DNA of 32,503 nt from the NCBI RefSeq assembly GCF_022952855.1, contig NZ_JALJDX010000164.1, positions 1-32,503 on the forward strand, read 5' to 3'. Below the pieces are notes generated by a model. The model saw only the letters and a program-made list of their open reading frames with translations, was not told where the DNA came from and did not search any database. Shown here piece after piece: positions 16,174 to 25,995 of the stretch. The position numbers and the translations under genes were made by a program. This DNA is from Pseudomonas sp. RGM2987 (GTDB lineage Bacteria > Pseudomonadota > Gammaproteobacteria > Pseudomonadales > Pseudomonadaceae). The stretch's first letter is position 1; each line of letters opens with the position of its first letter.

Positions 16174-16189
16174 ACACTACATGTTGTGT
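16174..16189. promoter_or_regulatory. NrdR box upstream of nrdB
   Basis: ACACTACATGTTGTGT closely matches the NrdR consensus ACACWATATATWGTGT. NrdR represses ribonucleotide reductase genes when deoxynucleotides are plentiful. Only one box is evident; pairs about 31 bp apart are usual. A perfect palindrome, TTTTTTGATCAAAAAA (16138-16153), lies just downstream in the nrdB direction. The stretch 15781-16173 appears to be a long nrdB leader with no gene. Confidence 0.68.
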
Positions 16190-16255
16190 TTGGGGAGGGG
16201 TTTCGACGTCATCAGACACAACCAGGCCCGATCGGAATCGGGCCCTGGAAAATAC

Positions 16256-16452
16256 CGGTAATGATCATAATGCTGTTCACTTAAGGAAACCACTGAACCC
16301 GTGGCGAGGGAGCTTGCTCCCGCTGGGTTGCGTAGCAGCCCCATTTTTTGTGAGTGCTGCGCACTGGAGCGCCAGCCCGGTCAAGCGGGAGCAAGCTCCC
16401 TCGCCACATGTTCATCTACTTTCTTAAGTGAACGGCATTACGGTAATGATCA
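16256..16452. mobile_element. IS4-type MITE with 12-bp target duplication
   Basis: A 173-bp element (16268-16440) has inverted ends: TAATGCTGTTCACTTAAG on the left and, reverse-complemented, TAATGCCGTTCACTTAAG on the right, continuing to GGAAA/GAAA. It is flanked by exact 12-bp direct repeats, CGGTAATGATCA, at 16256-16267 and 16441-16452. The ends closely resemble those of IS4 (TAATGCCGATCAGTTAAG), and IS4 duplicates 11-13 bp of target. It codes for no transposase, so it is a non-autonomous derivative. The interior is almost entirely one REPIN (16301-16407). The right-hand duplication includes the stop codon of the DUF2790 gene. Confidence 0.8.
16301..16407. repeat. REPIN inside the MITE
   Basis: An inverted pair of the GTGGCGAGGGAGCTTGCTCC family: forward copy at 16301-16336, inverted copy ending at 16407. 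It fills most of the space between the inverted ends of the MITE. Confidence 0.88.
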
Positions 16453-16713
16453 ACCGTTGGAGCAGCCGTTGCCCATCACGCTGTAGCGCAGGATGTGGCG
16501 CTGGCCCTTGGAGTCCACGTATTCCATCGTCGCCGGCACCACTTCGCAGACGTTCGGGATCTCGCTCATGGAGATGACTTTGGCGATGTCCAGGTGGGTG
16601 GAGTAGGTGTATTCCTCGATCGCTGGTTTTTGCTGTGCGACATCGGTCGGGGCTTCGTCTGCCATGGCGGTGGCGCACAGGCTGCCGAGGACCAGAACCC
16701 ATAGAGCTTTCAT
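16450..16713 (-). CDS. DUF2790 periplasmic protein
   Basis: An 87-residue exported protein of the Pseudomonas DUF2790 family, function unknown. The signal peptide is MKALWVLVLGSLCATAMA with cleavage expected before DEAP. The family core is EEYTYSTHLDIAKVISMSEIPNVCEVVPATMEYVDSKGQ, and the protein ends YSVMGNGCSNG, with two cysteines that could pair in the periplasm. The ATG at 16713 has AGGTG seven bases upstream; a GTG three codons earlier overlaps that site. The stop codon lies inside the 12-bp target duplication of the adjoining MITE, yet the reading frame is intact. Confidence 0.9.
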   Translation of the reverse strand: MKALWVLVLGSLCATAMADEAPTDVAQQKPAIEEYTYSTHLDIAKVISMSEIPNVCEVVPATMEYVDSKGQRHILRYSVMGNGCSNG

Positions 16714-16964
16714 TTGTGTCACCTTTTCTGAGGTCGAGTGGGGTCACGCAACCTTTTTGGGGTTGCGTGTGGAGCAAGTAGTGGAAGTTTGATTAACGGC
16801 CTTCGTGGGGGCTGTGTTTCGTCAATCGGGTTTGCCGGTTGGCGGGATTGATTTTAGAGGGGCAGGGTGGATGCAAACAGACTGGGTTTTGATAAACACT
16901 TTTGGTTGATTTGGTAATAATCGCGATGGGCTGGCTGTCGGATTTGTTTTGGATGGACTGGCCT

Positions 16965-17127
16965 CTTCGCGAGCAAGCCCGCTCCCACAGAGGAGCTGTG
17001 TAGGGCGCAGAATATGTGTTCGCCGAAGCTCAAACTGTGGGAGCGGGCTTGCTCGCGAAGACGGTGGGGCGGGCAGTATCGATGTCGCATGATCCGACGC
17101 CATCGCGAGCAGGCTCGCTCCCACAGG
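16965..17127. repeat. Cluster of three REP sequences upstream of acsA
   Basis: Three copies of the GTGGGAGCGGGCTTGCTCGCGA family: inverted at 16965-16992, forward at 17035-17060, inverted at 17102-17127 (the last with AGGCTCGC, slightly diverged). The rest of 16714-17272 contains the promoters of the divergent DUF2790 and acsA genes; no gene is seen. Confidence 0.88.
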
Positions 17128-17272
17128 GGGAAATGGGTGGCAAACGAAGACTTGCACGCTAGTACCGACAATTTGTAGGGACTTGTTACTACCATCGTCG
17201 AATGGTTCTATAGGCCCGCCCCGGGCTACAACGGGACCATACAAAAACAACTATGTCACCGAGGTAAGAAAC

Positions 17273-19228
17273 ATGAGTGCGGCTTCTCTGTATCCCGTTC
17301 GCCCCGAGGTAGCAGCCAGTACGTTGACTGACGAGGCAACCTACAAGGCGATGTATCAGCAGTCAGTCGTCAACCCGGATGGCTTCTGGCGCGAGCAGGC
17401 CAAGCGCCTGGACTGGATCAAGCCTTTCACCACGGTGAAGCAGACGTCTTTCGACGATCACCATGTCGATATCAAGTGGTTTGCCGATGGCACCTTGAAC
17501 GTTTCCTACAACTGTCTCGACCGTCACCTGGCCGAGCGCGGCGATCAGGTGGCGATTATCTGGGAGGGCGATGACCCGTCCGAGAGTCGTAACATCACCT
17601 ATCGCGAGCTGCACGAACAAGTCTGCAAGTTCGCCAACGCCCTGCGCGGCCAGGACGTGCACCGCGGCGACGTGGTGACGATCTATATGCCGATGATCCC
17701 TGAAGCCGTGGTCGCCATGCTGGCCTGCGCGCGGATCGGTGCGATTCATTCGGTGGTGTTCGGCGGCTTCTCGCCTGAAGCCCTGGCCGGGCGGATCATC
17801 GACTGCAAATCCAAAGTGGTGATCACGGCCGACGAAGGCATTCGTGCCGGCAAGAAGATCCCGCTCAAGGCCAACGTCGACGACGCGCTGACCAACCCGG
17901 AAACCAGCAGCATCCAGAAAGTCATCGTGTGCAAGCGCACCGCGGGCAATATCAAGTGGAACCAGCACCGCGACATCTGGTACGAAGACCTGATGAAGGT
18001 CGCCGGCACCGTGTGCGCGCCGAAGGAAATGGGCGCCGAGGAAGCGTTGTTCATCCTCTACACCTCCGGCTCCACCGGCAAGCCCAAGGGTGTGCAGCAC
18101 ACCACGGCCGGCTACCTGCTGTATGCGGCCCTGACCCATGAGCGTGTGTTCGACTACAAGCCGGGCGAAATCTACTGGTGCACCGCCGACGTCGGCTGGG
18201 TCACCGGCCACAGCTACATTGTCTACGGCCCGCTGGCCAATGGCGCGACCACGCTGCTGTTCGAAGGGGTGCCGAACTATCCGGACATCACTCGCGTTGC
18301 GAAGGTTGTCGACAAGCACAAGGTCAACATCCTGTACACAGCGCCGACCGCGATCCGCGCGATGATGGCCTCGGGCACTGCCGCTGTCGAAGGCGCTGAT
18401 GGCAGCAGCCTGCGCCTGTTGGGGTCGGTGGGTGAGCCGATCAACCCGGAAGCGTGGGACTGGTACTACAAGAACGTCGGCAAGGAACGTTGCCCGATCG
18501 TCGACACCTGGTGGCAGACCGAAACCGGTGGCGTGTTGATCAGCCCGCTGCCCGGCGCCACGGCGCTGAAGCCGGGCTCGGCCACGCGGCCGTTCTTCGG
18601 CGTGGTGCCAGCGTTGGTGGATAACCTGGGCAACCTGATCGAAGGCGCATCCGAAGGCAACCTGGTGATCCTCGATTCGTGGCCGGGCCAGGCGCGGACG
18701 CTGTATGGCGACCATGACCGCTTCGTCGACACCTACTTCAAGACCTTCAGCGGCATGTACTTCACCGGTGACGGTGCCCGTCGCGACGAGGACGGCTACT
18801 ACTGGATCACCGGTCGGGTGGATGACGTGCTCAACGTGTCCGGCCACCGCATGGGCACGGCCGAGATCGAAAGCGCCATGGTCGCCCACCCGAAGGTCGC
18901 CGAAGCGGCGGTGGTCGGTGTCCCGCACGACATCAAGGGGCAGGGTATTTATGTCTACGTCACCCTCAATGCTGGTGAAGAAACCAGCGAGGCCCTGCGC
19001 CTGGAACTGAAGAACTGGGTGCGCAAGGAGATCGGTCCGATTGCTTCGCCGGACGTTATCCAATGGGCACCGGGCCTGCCGAAGACCCGTTCCGGCAAGA
19101 TCATGCGCCGCATCCTGCGCAAGATCGCCACGGCGGAATACGACGCGCTGGGCGACATCTCCACCCTGGCCGACCCGAGTGTGGTGGCGCACCTGATCGA
19201 GACGCACAAGACCATGAACGTCGCCTGA
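17273..19228 (+). CDS. acsA: Acetyl-CoA synthetase
   Basis: This enzyme converts acetate, ATP and CoA to acetyl-CoA by way of acetyl-AMP, in the cytoplasm. The 651 residues equal the usual length. Motifs of the adenylate-forming family are present: [11 protein letters not shown] (about 263-273), WWQTETGG, the hinge region [20 protein letters not shown], and the C-terminal catalytic lysine Lys609 in TRSGKIMRR, which is the residue acetylated by protein acetyltransferases in relatives. The ATG at 17273 has GAGG eight bases before it; the frame is open upstream to 17183 but that part is leader. It is monocistronic, ending at a strong terminator. It fits acetate scavenging; no operator could be assigned. 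Confidence 0.97.
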   Translation: MSAASLYPVRPEVAASTLTDEATYKAMYQQSVVNPDGFWREQAKRLDWIKPFTTVKQTSFDDHHVDIKWFADGTLNVSYNCLDRHLAERGDQVAIIWEGDDPSESRNITYRELHEQVCKFANALRGQDVHRGDVVTIYMPMIPEAVVAMLACARIGAIHSVVFGGFSPEALAGRIIDCKSKVVITADEGIRAGKKIPLKANVDDALTNPETSSIQKVIVCKRTAGNIKWNQHRDIWYEDLMKVAGTVCAPKEMGAEEALFILYTSGSTGKPKGVQHTTAGYLLYAALTHERVFDYKPGEIYWCTADVGWVTGHSYIVYGPLANGATTLLFEGVPNYPDITRVAKVVDKHKVNILYTAPTAIRAMMASGTAAVEGADGSSLRLLGSVGEPINPEAWDWYYKNVGKERCPIVDTWWQTETGGVLISPLPGATALKPGSATRPFFGVVPALVDNLGNLIEGASEGNLVILDSWPGQARTLYGDHDRFVDTYFKTFSGMYFTGDGARRDEDGYYWITGRVDDVLNVSGHRMGTAEIESAMVAHPKVAEAAVVGVPHDIKGQGIYVYVTLNAGEETSEALRLELKNWVRKEIGPIASPDVIQWAPGLPKTRSGKIMRRILRKIATAEYDALGDISTLADPSVVAHLIETHKTMNVA

Positions 19229-19249
19229 CGGGTAGCGTGTAGCACCCAG

Positions 19250-19284
19250 AGCTCCGCCCGGCATTTGCCGGGCGGAGCTTTTTT
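19250..19284 (+). terminator. Rho-independent terminator of acsA
   Basis: A perfect 13-pair stem, AGCTCCGCCCGGC (19250-19262) with GCCGGGCGGAGCT (19267-19279) around ATTT, followed by six Ts. Confidence 0.95.
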
Positions 19285-19303
19285 CTGTGCCTGGTACTAC
19301 CTT

Positions 19304-19513
19304 TGTGGCGAGGGGATTTATCCCCGCTGGGCTGCGCAGCAGCCCCAAGACACTCACTGATTCTTTCTGATAGATGCGAGTTGCCTGGATTTGGGGCCGC
19401 TTCGCGGCCCAACGGGGATAAATCCCCTCGCCACAGGTTCGGTGTTCGAATGACTGTGGTGCCTGATTTGGGGCTGCTGCGCAGCCCAGCGGGAGCAAGC
19501 TCCCTCGCCACGG
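19304..19513. repeat. Cluster of three REP-like elements of two families
   Basis: A forward GTGGCGAGGGGATTTATCCCC element (19304-19348) faces an inverted copy (19391-19436), and an inverted GTGGCGAGGGAGCTTGCTCCC element follows (19468-19513). Each ends in a GGGGC(T/C)GC..GC-GCCC mini-hairpin. The following 19514-19803 shows no gene or recognised motif. Confidence 0.88.
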
Positions 19514-19803
19514 GAATGGGTGCTGTAGGCAGGGTGAATAAATATCGGCGTTCCCCGTCAGACCTTTCTGAGCGTTACCGATGTTTCGGAATGTGTAACC
19601 AAAGGCACTGTAACGAGGCGATGGGAAACGCCGGCCCCCGTTCCAGGGTGTTTACAGCTCCTCGATAAAATCAGCCGACACGCTGTGCTTGCCGGATTAG
19701 AAGGGTTTGCGAATAATAGGCCCGCAATTTGCAGCATAGATCGGTTTCCCTTCTTTTGCTCTTGCATGAAATTGCAGGGCTGTCAATGTGCTCGATCCGC
19801 TTT

Positions 19804-19840
19804 CTCGGTGCTTCTGTAATTTGTTGTCGCATTGAAGAAA
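19804..19840 (+). promoter_or_regulatory. Tandem ArgR half-sites upstream of aotJ
   Basis: TGTCGC-ATTGAAGA-AA at 19825-19840 matches the Pseudomonas ArgR half-site TGTCGC-N8-AA exactly. A weaker half (CTCGGT-N8-AA) lies exactly 21 bp upstream at 19804-19819, the expected same-strand period. TAGAAT (about 19862) downstream is a possible -10. Supports arginine-responsive control of the transport operon. Confidence 0.72.
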
Positions 19841-20008
19841 TATCGGCTTCGGGCCTGTCGTTAGAATGCCGATCACTCGCTCGTCGTGGCGCACGTTGAA
19901 TAAAACGATCGCTTCCTAGGACGCAGCACCCAGATTCGTTTCACCCATTCGCATATTGGGCTGTTGCTCACTCTGCCGTTTTTTGCCCTTTACCGATGGA
20001 GTCCCAAG

Positions 20009-20782
20009 ATGAATAAACTTGTGCTGCTTGGCGCCCTGGCGCTGTCCGTGCTCTCCCTGCCGACATTCGCCGATGAGAAGCCTGTAAAGATCGGTATCGA
20101 AGCGGCTTACCCTCCGTTCGCCTCGAAGGCTCCTGATGGCAGCATCGTCGGTTTCGACTACGACATCGGCAACGCGCTGTGCGAAGAAATGAAGGTCAAG
20201 TGCGTGTGGGTCGAGCAAGAGTTCGACGGTCTGATCCCGGCGCTCAAGGTGCGCAAGATCGACGCGATCCTGTCGTCCATGTCGATCACTGAAGACCGCA
20301 AGAAGTCGGTTGATTTCACCAACAAGTACTACAACACCCCGGCCCGCCTGGTCATGAAGGCCGGCACTCAGGTCAGCGACGGCCTGGCCGAGCTCAAGGG
20401 CAAGAACATCGGCGTGCAGCGCGGTTCGATTCACGAGCGCTTCGCTCGTGAAGTCCTGGCCCCGCTGGGTGCCGAGATCAAGCCGTACGGTTCGCAGAAC
20501 GAAATCTACCTGGATGTATCCGCCGGCCGCCTCGACGGCACCGTGGCAGACGCTACGCTGTTGGATGACGGTTTCCTCAAGACCGACGCCGGCAAGGGCT
20601 TCGCGTTCGTCGGCCCGGCCTTCACCGACGTCAACTACTTCGGCGACGGCGTAGGGATCGCGGTGCGCAAGGGCGACGCCCTGAAAGACAAGATCAACAG
20701 CGCGATTGCCGCGATTCGCGAGAATGGCAAGTACAAGCAGATCCAGGACAAGTACTTCGCCTTCGACATCTACGGCAAGTAA
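20009..20782 (+). CDS. aotJ: Arginine/ornithine-binding periplasmic protein
   Basis: The 257-residue solute-binding subunit of the arginine/ornithine ABC importer. Residues 1-21 are a signal peptide ([21 protein letters not shown]). The mature part is a family-3 binding protein with [53 protein letters not shown] and an Arg-containing ligand loop of the type seen in HisJ/ArgT. GGAG lies eight bases before the ATG. It is first in the operon and is followed by a hairpin that may make its mRNA more abundant than the permease part. Upstream ArgR half-sites suggest activation by ArgR with arginine. The specificity is assigned from synteny with argR and the aru genes. Confidence 0.94.
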   Translation: MNKLVLLGALALSVLSLPTFADEKPVKIGIEAAYPPFASKAPDGSIVGFDYDIGNALCEEMKVKCVWVEQEFDGLIPALKVRKIDAILSSMSITEDRKKSVDFTNKYYNTPARLVMKAGTQVSDGLAELKGKNIGVQRGSIHERFAREVLAPLGAEIKPYGSQNEIYLDVSAGRLDGTVADATLLDDGFLKTDAGKGFAFVGPAFTDVNYFGDGVGIAVRKGDALKDKINSAIAAIRENGKYKQIQDKYFAFDIYGK

Positions 20783-20803
20783 CACCGTCCCGCTACTCGT
20801 GCG

Positions 20804-20846
20804 AAATGGCGCAAGCAACAGGCTCCCTGCGGTTTGCGCCATTTTT
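20804..20846 (+). terminator. Hairpin with T-run between aotJ and aotQ
   Basis: An 11-pair stem, AAATGGCGCAA (20804-20814) with TTGCGCCATTT (20834-20844), ends in a short T-run. Located after the binding-protein gene and 27 bases before aotQ, it may be a partial terminator or an mRNA-stabilising hairpin that raises aotJ expression relative to the permease genes. Confidence 0.65.
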
Positions 20847-20872
20847 ACATCCCACTTCCGAGGACCTGAATC

Positions 20873-21562
20873 ATGTTGAAAGGCTACGGGGCTGTCATCC
20901 TCGATGGCGCATGGTTGACGCTTCAGCTCGCCTTGTCGTCCATGGCCCTGGCCATTGTCCTGGGGCTGATCGGGGTTGCGCTGCGTCTTTCGCCGGTGCG
21001 CTGGCTGGCGTGGCTGGGCGACCTGTATTCCACGGTCATTCGCGGCATTCCCGACCTGGTGCTGATCCTGCTGATCTTCTACGGCGGCCAGGACCTGCTC
21101 AATCGCATGGCGCCGATGCTCGGTTATGACGACTACATCGACCTGAACCCGCTGGCGGCCGGCATCGGAACCCTGGGGTTCATCTTCGGTGCGTACCTGT
21201 CGGAAACCTTTCGCGGTGCGTTCATGGCAATCCCCAAGGGCCAAGCCGAGGCGGGCATGGCCTACGGCATGAGTGGTGTCCAGGTGTTTTTCCGGGTGAT
21301 GGTGCCGCAGATGATTCGCCTGGCGATTCCCGGCTTCACCAACAACTGGCTGGTGTTGACCAAGGCCACCGCGCTGATTTCGGTGGTGGGCCTGCAAGAC
21401 ATGATGTTCAAGGCCAAGCAGGCGGCGGATGCCACCCGCGAGCCTTTCACCTTCTTCCTGGCAGTGGCGGCGATGTACCTGGTGATCACCAGTGTCTCGT
21501 TGCTGGCATTGCGTCACCTTGAGAAGCGCTACTCGGTAGGCGTAAGGGCGGCTGATCTATGA
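20873..21562 (+). CDS. aotQ: Arginine/ornithine ABC transporter permease AotQ
   Basis: A 229-residue HisQ-type inner-membrane permease. About five hydrophobic helices are visible, starting GAVILDGAWLTLQLALSSMALAIVLGLIGVAL. The EAA cytoplasmic loop that contacts the ATPase is at about 120-140 (AFMAIPKGQAEAGMAYGMSGVQVFFRVMVPQ). It should pair with AotM to form the channel. AGGAC precedes the ATG at 20873, and the stop overlaps the aotM start (ATGA). Confidence 0.94.
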   Translation: MLKGYGAVILDGAWLTLQLALSSMALAIVLGLIGVALRLSPVRWLAWLGDLYSTVIRGIPDLVLILLIFYGGQDLLNRMAPMLGYDDYIDLNPLAAGIGTLGFIFGAYLSETFRGAFMAIPKGQAEAGMAYGMSGVQVFFRVMVPQMIRLAIPGFTNNWLVLTKATALISVVGLQDMMFKAKQAADATREPFTFFLAVAAMYLVITSVSLLALRHLEKRYSVGVRAADL

Positions 21563-22257
21563 TCTTCGACTACAACGTCATCTATGAAGCCTTGCCGCTG
21601 TACTTCGGTGGCTTGCTGACCACCCTGAAGCTGCTGGCGCTGTCGCTGTTCTTTGGCCTGCTGGCGGCGTTGCCCCTGGGGTTGATGCGGGTGTCCAAGC
21701 AGCCGGCCGTCAACATGTCGGCCTGGCTCTACACCTACGTGATCCGTGGCACCCCGATGCTGGTGCAGCTGTTCCTGATCTACTACGGCTTGGCGCAGTT
21801 CCAGTTCGTGCGCGAGAGTTTCCTCTGGCCGTGGCTGTCCAGCGCGACCTTCTGTGCGTGCCTGGCGTTTGCCATCAACACCAGCGCCTACACCGCCGAG
21901 ATCATCGCCGGCAGCCTGCGGGCCACGCCCAATGGCGAGATCGAAGCGGCCAGGGCCATGGGCATGTCGCGCGCCAAGCTGTATCGCCGGATCCTGTTGC
22001 CGTCGGCCCTGCGCCGGGCACTGCCGCAGTACAGCAACGAAGTGATCATGATGCTGCAGACCACCAGCCTGGCCTCCATCGTGACCCTGATCGACATCAC
22101 CGGTGCCGCGCGTACGGTGAATGCGCAGTATTACCTGCCGTTCGAGGCCTACATCACGGCCGGCGTTTTCTACCTGTGCCTGACGTTCATCCTGGTGCGC
22201 CTGTTCAAGCTGGCCGAGCGCCGCTGGCTGGGTTACCTGGCCCCGCGCAAGCACTGA
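21559..22257 (+). CDS. aotM: Arginine/ornithine ABC transporter permease AotM
   Basis: A 232-residue HisM-type permease, partner of AotQ. Several membrane helices are visible (for example GGLLTTLKLLALSLFFGLLAALPLGLM), with the EAA loop at about 115-140 (SLRATPNGEIEAARAMGMSRAKLYRRILLPSALRRALPQ). The start overlaps the aotQ stop, so the two subunits are coupled. Only 56 bases separate it from aotP, leaving no room for the aotO gene known at this position in P. aeruginosa. Confidence 0.94.
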   Translation: MIFDYNVIYEALPLYFGGLLTTLKLLALSLFFGLLAALPLGLMRVSKQPAVNMSAWLYTYVIRGTPMLVQLFLIYYGLAQFQFVRESFLWPWLSSATFCACLAFAINTSAYTAEIIAGSLRATPNGEIEAARAMGMSRAKLYRRILLPSALRRALPQYSNEVIMMLQTTSLASIVTLIDITGAARTVNAQYYLPFEAYITAGVFYLCLTFILVRLFKLAERRWLGYLAPRKH

Positions 22258-22313
22258 TAACGCGTCGACCTGATCGACTGCCCAACGACTGACGTTTTGT
22301 GAGAACCGACCGC

Positions 22314-23078
22314 ATGTACAAGCTCGAAGTCCAAGACCTGCATAAACGCTATGGCAGTCACGAAGTGCTCAAGGGCGTGTCCCTGAAAGCCGCCGCCGGC
22401 GATGTGATCAGCATCATCGGCTCCAGTGGCTCCGGCAAAAGTACCTTCCTGCGATGCATCAACCTGCTTGAGCAACCTCACGCCGGCAAGATTCTGCTCA
22501 ATAACGAAGAGCTTAAGCTGGTGGCGGGCAAGGACGGTGCGCTGAAGGCCGCCGACCCCAAGCAGCTGCAACGCATGCGTTCGCGCCTGTCGATGGTGTT
22601 CCAGCATTTCAACCTGTGGTCGCACATGACTGCGCTGGAAAACATCATCGAAGCGCCGGTTCACGTACTCGGCGTGTCGAAAGTTGAAGCGCGGGAGAAA
22701 GCCGAGCATTACCTGAACAAGGTCGGCGTGGCCCATCGCAAGGACGCCTACCCGGGCCACATGTCCGGCGGCGAGCAGCAACGCGTGGCAATTGCCCGTG
22801 CGCTGGCGATGGAGCCTGAGGTGATGCTGTTCGACGAACCGACCTCGGCGCTGGACCCGGAGCTGGTGGGCGATGTGCTCAAGGTGATGCAGGCCCTGGC
22901 GCTGGAAGGCCGGACCATGGTGGTGGTGACTCACGAAATGGGTTTTGCCCGCGAGGTGTCGAACCAACTGGTGTTCCTGCACAAAGGCATCGTCGAAGAA
23001 AGCGGCAACCCGCGCGAAGTGCTGGTCAATCCGCAATCGGAGCGGCTGCAACAATTTCTTTCGGGCAGCCTCAAGTAA
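22314..23078 (+). CDS. aotP: Arginine/ornithine ABC transporter ATPase
   Basis: The 254-residue ATP-binding subunit that powers AotQM import. Walker A is GSSGSGKST (36-44), the Q-loop is VFQHFNLW, the signature is [15 protein letters not shown], Walker B is [14 protein letters not shown] and the switch histidine is in [13 protein letters not shown]. The ATG at 22314 matches the conserved N-terminus [21 protein letters not shown]; a GTG five codons upstream (22299) has no better ribosome site. It is followed after 113 bases by argR. Confidence 0.94.
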   Translation: MYKLEVQDLHKRYGSHEVLKGVSLKAAAGDVISIIGSSGSGKSTFLRCINLLEQPHAGKILLNNEELKLVAGKDGALKAADPKQLQRMRSRLSMVFQHFNLWSHMTALENIIEAPVHVLGVSKVEAREKAEHYLNKVGVAHRKDAYPGHMSGGEQQRVAIARALAMEPEVMLFDEPTSALDPELVGDVLKVMQALALEGRTMVVVTHEMGFAREVSNQLVFLHKGIVEESGNPREVLVNPQSERLQQFLSGSLK

Positions 23079-23191
23079 TCGCTCCCGTTACGTACCTGAT
23101 TTGGGTCATGCTGCGCACCGCGCGCCAGATGGTCTAATTTGGTTGCAGCCGCTTTTGGCTTTAACACTGTTTTTGTTTTGGATTGCCCGCC

Positions 23192-24172
23192 ATGACCGCC
23201 CATCGAATTGGTTTCCTGATTTGGCCCAGCACGAAAGCCTTGACGCTGGCGCTGGCCGAGGAGGCCTTGCGTGTTGCCCAGCGGGTGCATCCGGACGTGG
23301 TCTACGAGCTGTCGTTCTTGCAGGCCGAAGCGCCGGCCGACGGCGCCTGGCAACTGCCGGGCGAACCCTGGGCCGGCAAGCTCGAAGGTTTCCAGAAGCT
23401 GTTCCTGCTGGCCGATGAGCCGCCTACCGCATTGGCCTCGCCCCTGGGCAGCGCCCTCAAGCAGCTGGTGCGGGCCGGGTGTGTGATTGGTGGCTTGTCC
23501 GCCGGTGTCTACCCCTTGGCCCAACTGGGTTTGCTCGACGGTTACCGGGCCGCCGTGCACTGGCGCTGGCAGGACGATTTCGCCGAGCGCTTTCCCAAGG
23601 TCATCGCGACCAGCCATCTGTTCGATTGGGATCGCGACCGCCTGACCGCGTGCGGCGGTATGTCGGTGCTCGACCTATTGCTGGCGGTGCTGGCCCGGGA
23701 TCATGGCGCGGAATTGGCCGGTGCGGTGTCGGAGGAGTTGGTGGTCGAGCGCATCCGTGAAGGTGGCGAGCGCCAGCGCATCCCGTTGCAGAACCGCCTC
23801 GGCTCCAGCCATCCGAAGCTCACCCAGGCGGTGTTGCTGATGGAGGCCAACATCGAGGAACCGTTGACCACCGACGAAATCGCCCAGCATGTGTGCGTGT
23901 CCCGTCGGCAGCTGGAGCGGATCTTCAAGCAATACCTCAATCGCGTGCCGAGCCAGTACTACCTGGAACTGCGCCTGAACAAGGCCCGGCAGATGTTGAT
24001 GCAGACCAGCAAATCGATCATTCAGATCGGCCTGTCCTGCGGGTTCTCCTCGGGCCCGCACTTCTCCAGCGCCTACCGCAACTTCTTCGGCGCCACGCCG
24101 CGCGAAGACCGCAACCAGCGCCGCAGCAGCAGCCCGTTCGAATTGTCGTCGGTGCCGTCCGAACGCGGTTAG
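23192..24172 (+). CDS. argR: Arginine-responsive AraC-family regulator ArgR
   Basis: The Pseudomonas ArgR, unrelated to the E. coli hexameric ArgR. Of 326 residues, the N-terminal two-thirds form a DJ-1/GATase1-like domain (HRIGFLIWPSTKALTLALAEEALR, VIGGLSAGVYPLAQLGLLDGYRA). The C-terminal third has the two AraC helix-turn-helices (TTDEIAQHVCVSRRQLERIFKQYL and SIIQIGLSCGFSSGPHFSSAYRNFFGATPRE). With arginine it activates aot and aru and represses arginine synthesis in P. aeruginosa. Its predicted sites are present upstream of aotJ and aruC. It is encoded last in the transport cluster, which implies autoregulation. The ATG at 23192 lacks a strong ribosome site; a TTG three codons earlier is less likely. 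Confidence 0.95.
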   Translation: MTAHRIGFLIWPSTKALTLALAEEALRVAQRVHPDVVYELSFLQAEAPADGAWQLPGEPWAGKLEGFQKLFLLADEPPTALASPLGSALKQLVRAGCVIGGLSAGVYPLAQLGLLDGYRAAVHWRWQDDFAERFPKVIATSHLFDWDRDRLTACGGMSVLDLLLAVLARDHGAELAGAVSEELVVERIREGGERQRIPLQNRLGSSHPKLTQAVLLMEANIEEPLTTDEIAQHVCVSRRQLERIFKQYLNRVPSQYYLELRLNKARQMLMQTSKSIIQIGLSCGFSSGPHFSSAYRNFFGATPREDRNQRRSSSPFELSSVPSERG

Positions 24173-24204
24173 GACAAATGAGGCCCCTGCGGTAAGCAAC
24201 TTAC

Positions 24205-24322
24205 CTGTGGCGAGGGAGCTTGCTCCCGCTGGGCCGCGAAGCGGACCCAAACGGTAACCTCGGTGCGTCGAATTGATTGGGGGCGCTGCGCGCCCCAGCG
24301 GGAGCAAGCTCCCTCGCCACAG
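24205..24322. repeat. REPIN after argR
   Basis: An inverted pair of the CTGTGGCGAGGGAGCTTGCTCCCGCTGGG family spans the space after argR: forward copy from 24205, inverted copy ending at 24322. It may mark the end of the aot-argR transcript. Confidence 0.9.
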
Positions 24323-24424
24323 ATGGCTCTTCCAAAACTACAGCGGTGGCTCGCCGAGGGAAATGTAGAGGCGGGCGCCTCAAACCCTGCGCCAACGTTT
24401 AAACTGCGCCTTTGCGACGCTATT

Positions 24425-25790
<1,366 letters not shown>

Positions 25791-25813
25791 TTTCTACAGG
25801 CTGAATTGGACCC

Positions 25814-25905
25814 CTGTGGGAGCGGGCTTGCTCGCGAAGGCTGTTTGTCAGTCAACATCTGTGTTGAAAGTGATCGCCCCTTCGCGAGCAAGCCCGCTCC
25901 CACAC
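25814..25905. repeat. REPIN between aruC and aruF
   Basis: An inverted pair of GTGGGAGCGGGCTTGCTCGCGA REPs: forward from 25814, inverted ending at 25905. It may attenuate or protect the operon transcript between the first and second gene. Confidence 0.92.
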
Positions 25906-25995
25906 TGGGTCGGATGCGGTAGCCGGTCCGGTATTTTTTCTCTGTGTATCGACCTTTCAGGTCGAACCCTTTATTTCAAGTTAAGGAGTGACACC

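Noticed and set aside
16205..16220. Second NrdR box
   Set aside because: Sequence at the expected 31-32 bp spacing on either side does not match the consensus.
17135..17160. Possible sigma-54 promoter before acsA (TGGCA ... TTGCA)
   Set aside because: The GG and GC elements are 13 bases apart instead of the required 10.
17363..19498. 711-codon open frame antisense to acsA
   Set aside because: It mirrors the high-GC codon pattern of acsA, its product has no recognisable domain, and acsA is clearly real.
19916..21517. 533-codon frame antisense to aotJ and aotQ
   Set aside because: It crosses two well-supported genes and a hairpin and resembles no protein family.
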